Assembly: GCA_947630585.1 (NCBI GenBank)
Contig: CANRIE010000097.1
Span: forward strand, 1 to 7,963
Length of the DNA: 7,963 nt
Reading direction: 5' to 3'
Source of the DNA: an uncultured Bacilli bacterium
GTDB lineage: Bacteria; Bacillota_I; Bacilli_A; RF39; UBA660
The notes below the pieces were generated by a model, which was given only the letters and a program-made list of their open reading frames with translations, searched no databases and was not told where the DNA came from. Each line of letters starts with the position of its first letter. Positions within the stretch are counted from its first letter, which is position 1. Positions 5,812-7,963 of this stretch are shown piece by piece. A program made the translations under genes and the position numbers.

Positions 5812-7963
5812 TATAAAATTTCTCCTTTCATATTGCATTCTGTATATCTTCGATATAATTCAACATATCTATTGTCTTCTAAAGTCTTTTCATGTAAGAG
5901 CATAGCAATTACTAATTCTTGTTGTTCTTTAGAATAATCTTTTAAAGATGGATTTACATTTTTAATAATATAATTTGCTAAATCATTAATATCTTCATAG
6001 ACTAAAGCTTCTTCAATTATTTTAGAAGCATTAAGTAAATCATAAAATAAAGTACTTAATTTTTCTAAGTTTTCATAATCACTACATTCTAAATAATCTA
6101 AAAATTTTGTTTTTACTTTACTATCAATTTGACTTTTTAAAACTAATCCTTTTATTTTTTTAGCATAAGTTTTTCTATCTTTATTTACTAAACAATCTAA
6201 TAAAGTTTTAACTGTATTGTCTTCATTAATTATATTAACATTATTATATAAATAACCATCTTGATTATTTTTAAATTTATCAATTTTACAAAGGACAGGT
6301 TCAACCCATTCATTTTGATAAATAGCAGCAACTCCACATGGAAGTTTAGCAAGTTCTATAATCTGGTCATCATTTAAATTAGCTGAAAGTCCTACTAAAT
6401 CTCTATCATCTTTATCAGCTAATCTCATGATTATTTTAGTATTAGTATTTCTAATAACTGACATATCTAAAAGCATAGGGGCTTGATCAACAATTATAAA
6501 TCCTTCCCCATAAGTTCGCATCTCAGCAATAGAGTTTGCAAGTATTTCAACACTTTTAGCAAGAATATTTGAACTTTCATTATTATTTTCTAAAGATGTT
6601 CTCTTTAATATATGATGTGCTTCTTCTAAAACGGTTACATGTCTTAAACTTGCATTCATTAAATTACTAGTCATTCGGTATTCTTCAAGTTTCATAATAA
6701 GTATTCCCATAATAAGGGATTTAGTTTCAGATGATGCTACCCTGCTTAAATCAACAATTACATTAGAATCAAATAAATCTTTTTCTTTAATTTCATCATT
6801 TGTAAATATAAGTTTATTAAGACCATTAGTTAAAGAATTGAGTCTTACTAATAAAGCCCCTTTATAAGCACCTTTGTTGTCACTATCAAATTCACTTTCT
6901 TCAATAATTGTTTTTATATTCCGAGCAACATCAATAAAGTTTGGAAATAATTCAAGATTATATTTATTAGTTGAATTTAAAGTATCCCAACCACAATCTA
7001 AATATGACTTGATAATTGCATCTTTTAAAACGGCTGGCATAGCTGCATACATTGGCCAACAAACATTAAATATTTCAACTAATCTATCAATATGTTCTAA
7101 AATATGAATATCTTTATTAAAACTAAAAGGATTAAGTCTTAAAAGTTGAGTTAATTTAGGATTAGTTCCATAAACCATAACATCTTCTAAATTACCAAAA
7201 ATATTCTTGTATTCACCTTTAGCAGGTTCGATTACTAAAAACTTTTTATCTAATTTTTTAAGACGACTTAATATTTTATATATGGTATTGCTTTTTCCAG
7301 AACCAGTTGAGCCCGTTACAAAAGTATGTGATGATAAAGATTCAATATCTAAAGAAACATCAGTATTTTCAACAGCATTCATATGGAAAATATGGCCTAA
7401 TTTGCATTTTTCACTTTCAGAAGATTCTAAATTATATGTAATTACATCGCGTCCAAATTCGGCACATTCTAAAACGGGAAAACCTGTAACTGATTTTTTA
7501 GGAAAATTCAAGGAATAAGCTAATTCTTTACCGGTTAAACTTGTAGTAGCATCAACAATAGATGGATATAAATTGTAATATCTATCTTCTTCTAAAAGAT
7601 TTAAATTTAAAGAAAATCTTGGATGTCTTAGTTCTCGAAGATAATTTACTATTTCTTTAGCAATTTTTTCTTCTTCAGGAATATTTCCTCTCCATAAATT
7701 AATTGATGATGATGCGATATAAGATTTTTCTCCTTGCGTTAAGGCTAAATACGAATGAGCAACATTACTAGCTATATTAAAATCTTCACTTAAAATATAG
7801 GCTGCAAAATCCCACATGCCTAAAGCACTACTTTGATCTAGGCGTTGCATTTCTTCTTCAAGGATTTTTAAAGCATGTTTTACATTGTAATTTTCAAAGT
7901 TCCTTGTTAGTCCTTCATTTTTTCCAGCTGTGACACCTACACTTGAAGACCTTGCAAAATTAA
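5811..7963 (-). CDS. HerA/FtsK-superfamily motor ATPase (partial, N-terminus outside window)
   Basis: The frame stays open to the right edge: 37 further codons precede the ATG at 7850 without a stop, and they read as protein, so that ATG is internal. Numbering from it, the Walker A motif is TGSTGSGKSN (179-188), Walker B is VTVLEEAHHIL (405-415), a sensor-like IIVDQAP is at 452-458, and RLADKDDRD at 476-484 may supply the arginine finger. This order is typical of HerA/DUF87 and TraC/VirB4-like hexameric pumps acting on DNA or protein. Residues before 150 form a partner or sensor domain (GMWDFAAYILSED). Residues after 540 are helical and probably bind a partner. No membrane segment is visible. 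The stop codon overlaps the nuclease start, making it the first visible gene of a coupled three-gene operon. It may move the nuclease or process DNA with it. Confidence 0.85.
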   Translation of the reverse strand, partial: NFARSSSVGVTAGKNEGLTRNFENYNVKHALKILEEEMQRLDQSSALGMWDFAAYILSEDFNIASNVAHSYLALTQGEKSYIASSSINLWRGNIPEEEKIAKEIVNYLRELRHPRFSLNLNLLEEDRYYNLYPSIVDATTSLTGKELAYSLNFPKKSVTGFPVLECAEFGRDVITYNLESSESEKCKLGHIFHMNAVENTDVSLDIESLSSHTFVTGSTGSGKSNTIYKILSRLKKLDKKFLVIEPAKGEYKNIFGNLEDVMVYGTNPKLTQLLRLNPFSFNKDIHILEHIDRLVEIFNVCWPMYAAMPAVLKDAIIKSYLDCGWDTLNSTNKYNLELFPNFIDVARNIKTIIEESEFDSDNKGAYKGALLVRLNSLTNGLNKLIFTNDEIKEKDLFDSNVIVDLSRVASSETKSLIMGILIMKLEEYRMTSNLMNASLRHVTVLEEAHHILKRTSLENNNESSNILAKSVEILANSIAEMRTYGEGFIIVDQAPMLLDMSVIRNTNTKIIMRLADKDDRDLVGLSANLNDDQIIELAKLPCGVAAIYQNEWVEPVLCKIDKFKNNQDGYLYNNVNIINEDNTVKTLLDCLVNKDRKTYAKKIKGLVLKSQIDSKVKTKFLDYLECSDYENLEKLSTLFYDLLNASKIIEEALVYEDINDLANYIIKNVNPSLKDYSKEQQELVIAMLLHEKTLEDNRYVELYRRYTECNMKGEIL

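Noticed and set aside
5723..5905. 60-codon plus-strand frame across the nuclease/ATPase junction
   Set aside because: It is antisense to two well-supported genes, and its hydrophobic composition comes from reading Lys- and Glu-rich codons backwards.
6874..7518. Two plus-strand frames (6874-7107 and 7207-7518) opposite the ATPase
   Set aside because: Both run antisense to the conserved ATPase core, including the Walker A region, and show no domain of their own.
1..7963. UGA reassigned to tryptophan (Mollicutes code)
   Set aside because: Tryptophans checked in recognised proteins are encoded by TGG and gene stops are TAA; nothing requires the alternative code, although the absence of TGA stops does not exclude it.
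1..7963. CRISPR array, tRNA, rRNA, insertion sequence or phage genes
   Set aside because: No regularly spaced repeats, cloverleaf or rRNA signatures, transposase or integrase motifs, or long terminal inverted repeats were seen on either strand.

Overview
This is a very AT-rich window with short intergenic gaps, TAA stops throughout, Gram-positive type Shine-Dalgarno sites (AAAGGAG, GAGGTGG) and Bacillota marker genes (a SepM/YlbL-type protease, YlbJ/SpoVV, a DUF2974 hydrolase and a CmpB-type membrane protein). It fits a low-GC Bacilli- or Clostridia-like bacterium, possibly an uncultured gut lineage. No genus can be named from the sequence alone.

Layout. Positions 1-352 hold no large gene but are not empty. 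On the minus strand they contain a good promoter, a 22-codon small ORF ending in a run of eight G, an intrinsic terminator, then a second excellent promoter whose leader runs off the window edge just after a ribosome-binding-like AGGTGG. Positions 353-2338 hold a divergent pair: the minus-strand PDZ/Lon-type protease and the plus-strand YlbJ/SpoVV-like membrane protein. YlbJ and YlbL are near neighbours in Bacillus subtilis as well. The YlbJ gene converges on, and overlaps by 20 bp, a minus-strand gene for a type IV pilin-like protein. Upstream of that pilin lies a two-gene unit, DUF2974 hydrolase then CmpB-type membrane protein, joined by a TAATG stop/start overlap and preceded by its own promoter inside an inverted repeat.

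The accessory part is 4821-7963, all minus strand. A HerA/FtsK-superfamily ATPase, incomplete at its N-terminus because it runs off the window, is followed by a 206-residue protein with an HNH-type nuclease domain of the polymorphic-toxin kind. A 125-residue protein that looks like its immunity protein comes next. The three genes are joined by a TAATG overlap and an 8-bp overlap, each with the same AAAGGAG Shine-Dalgarno site. The likeliest reading is one operon encoding a motor ATPase, a nuclease effector and protection against that effector. The nuclease carries no recognisable secretion domain, so how it is delivered, and whether the ATPase takes part, is open. An alternative is an intracellular HerA-plus-nuclease defence module.

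Three start sites were moved from the longest open frame using Shine-Dalgarno evidence (pilin, nuclease, immunity protein). The ATPase was extended to the window end because its frame has no stop there.
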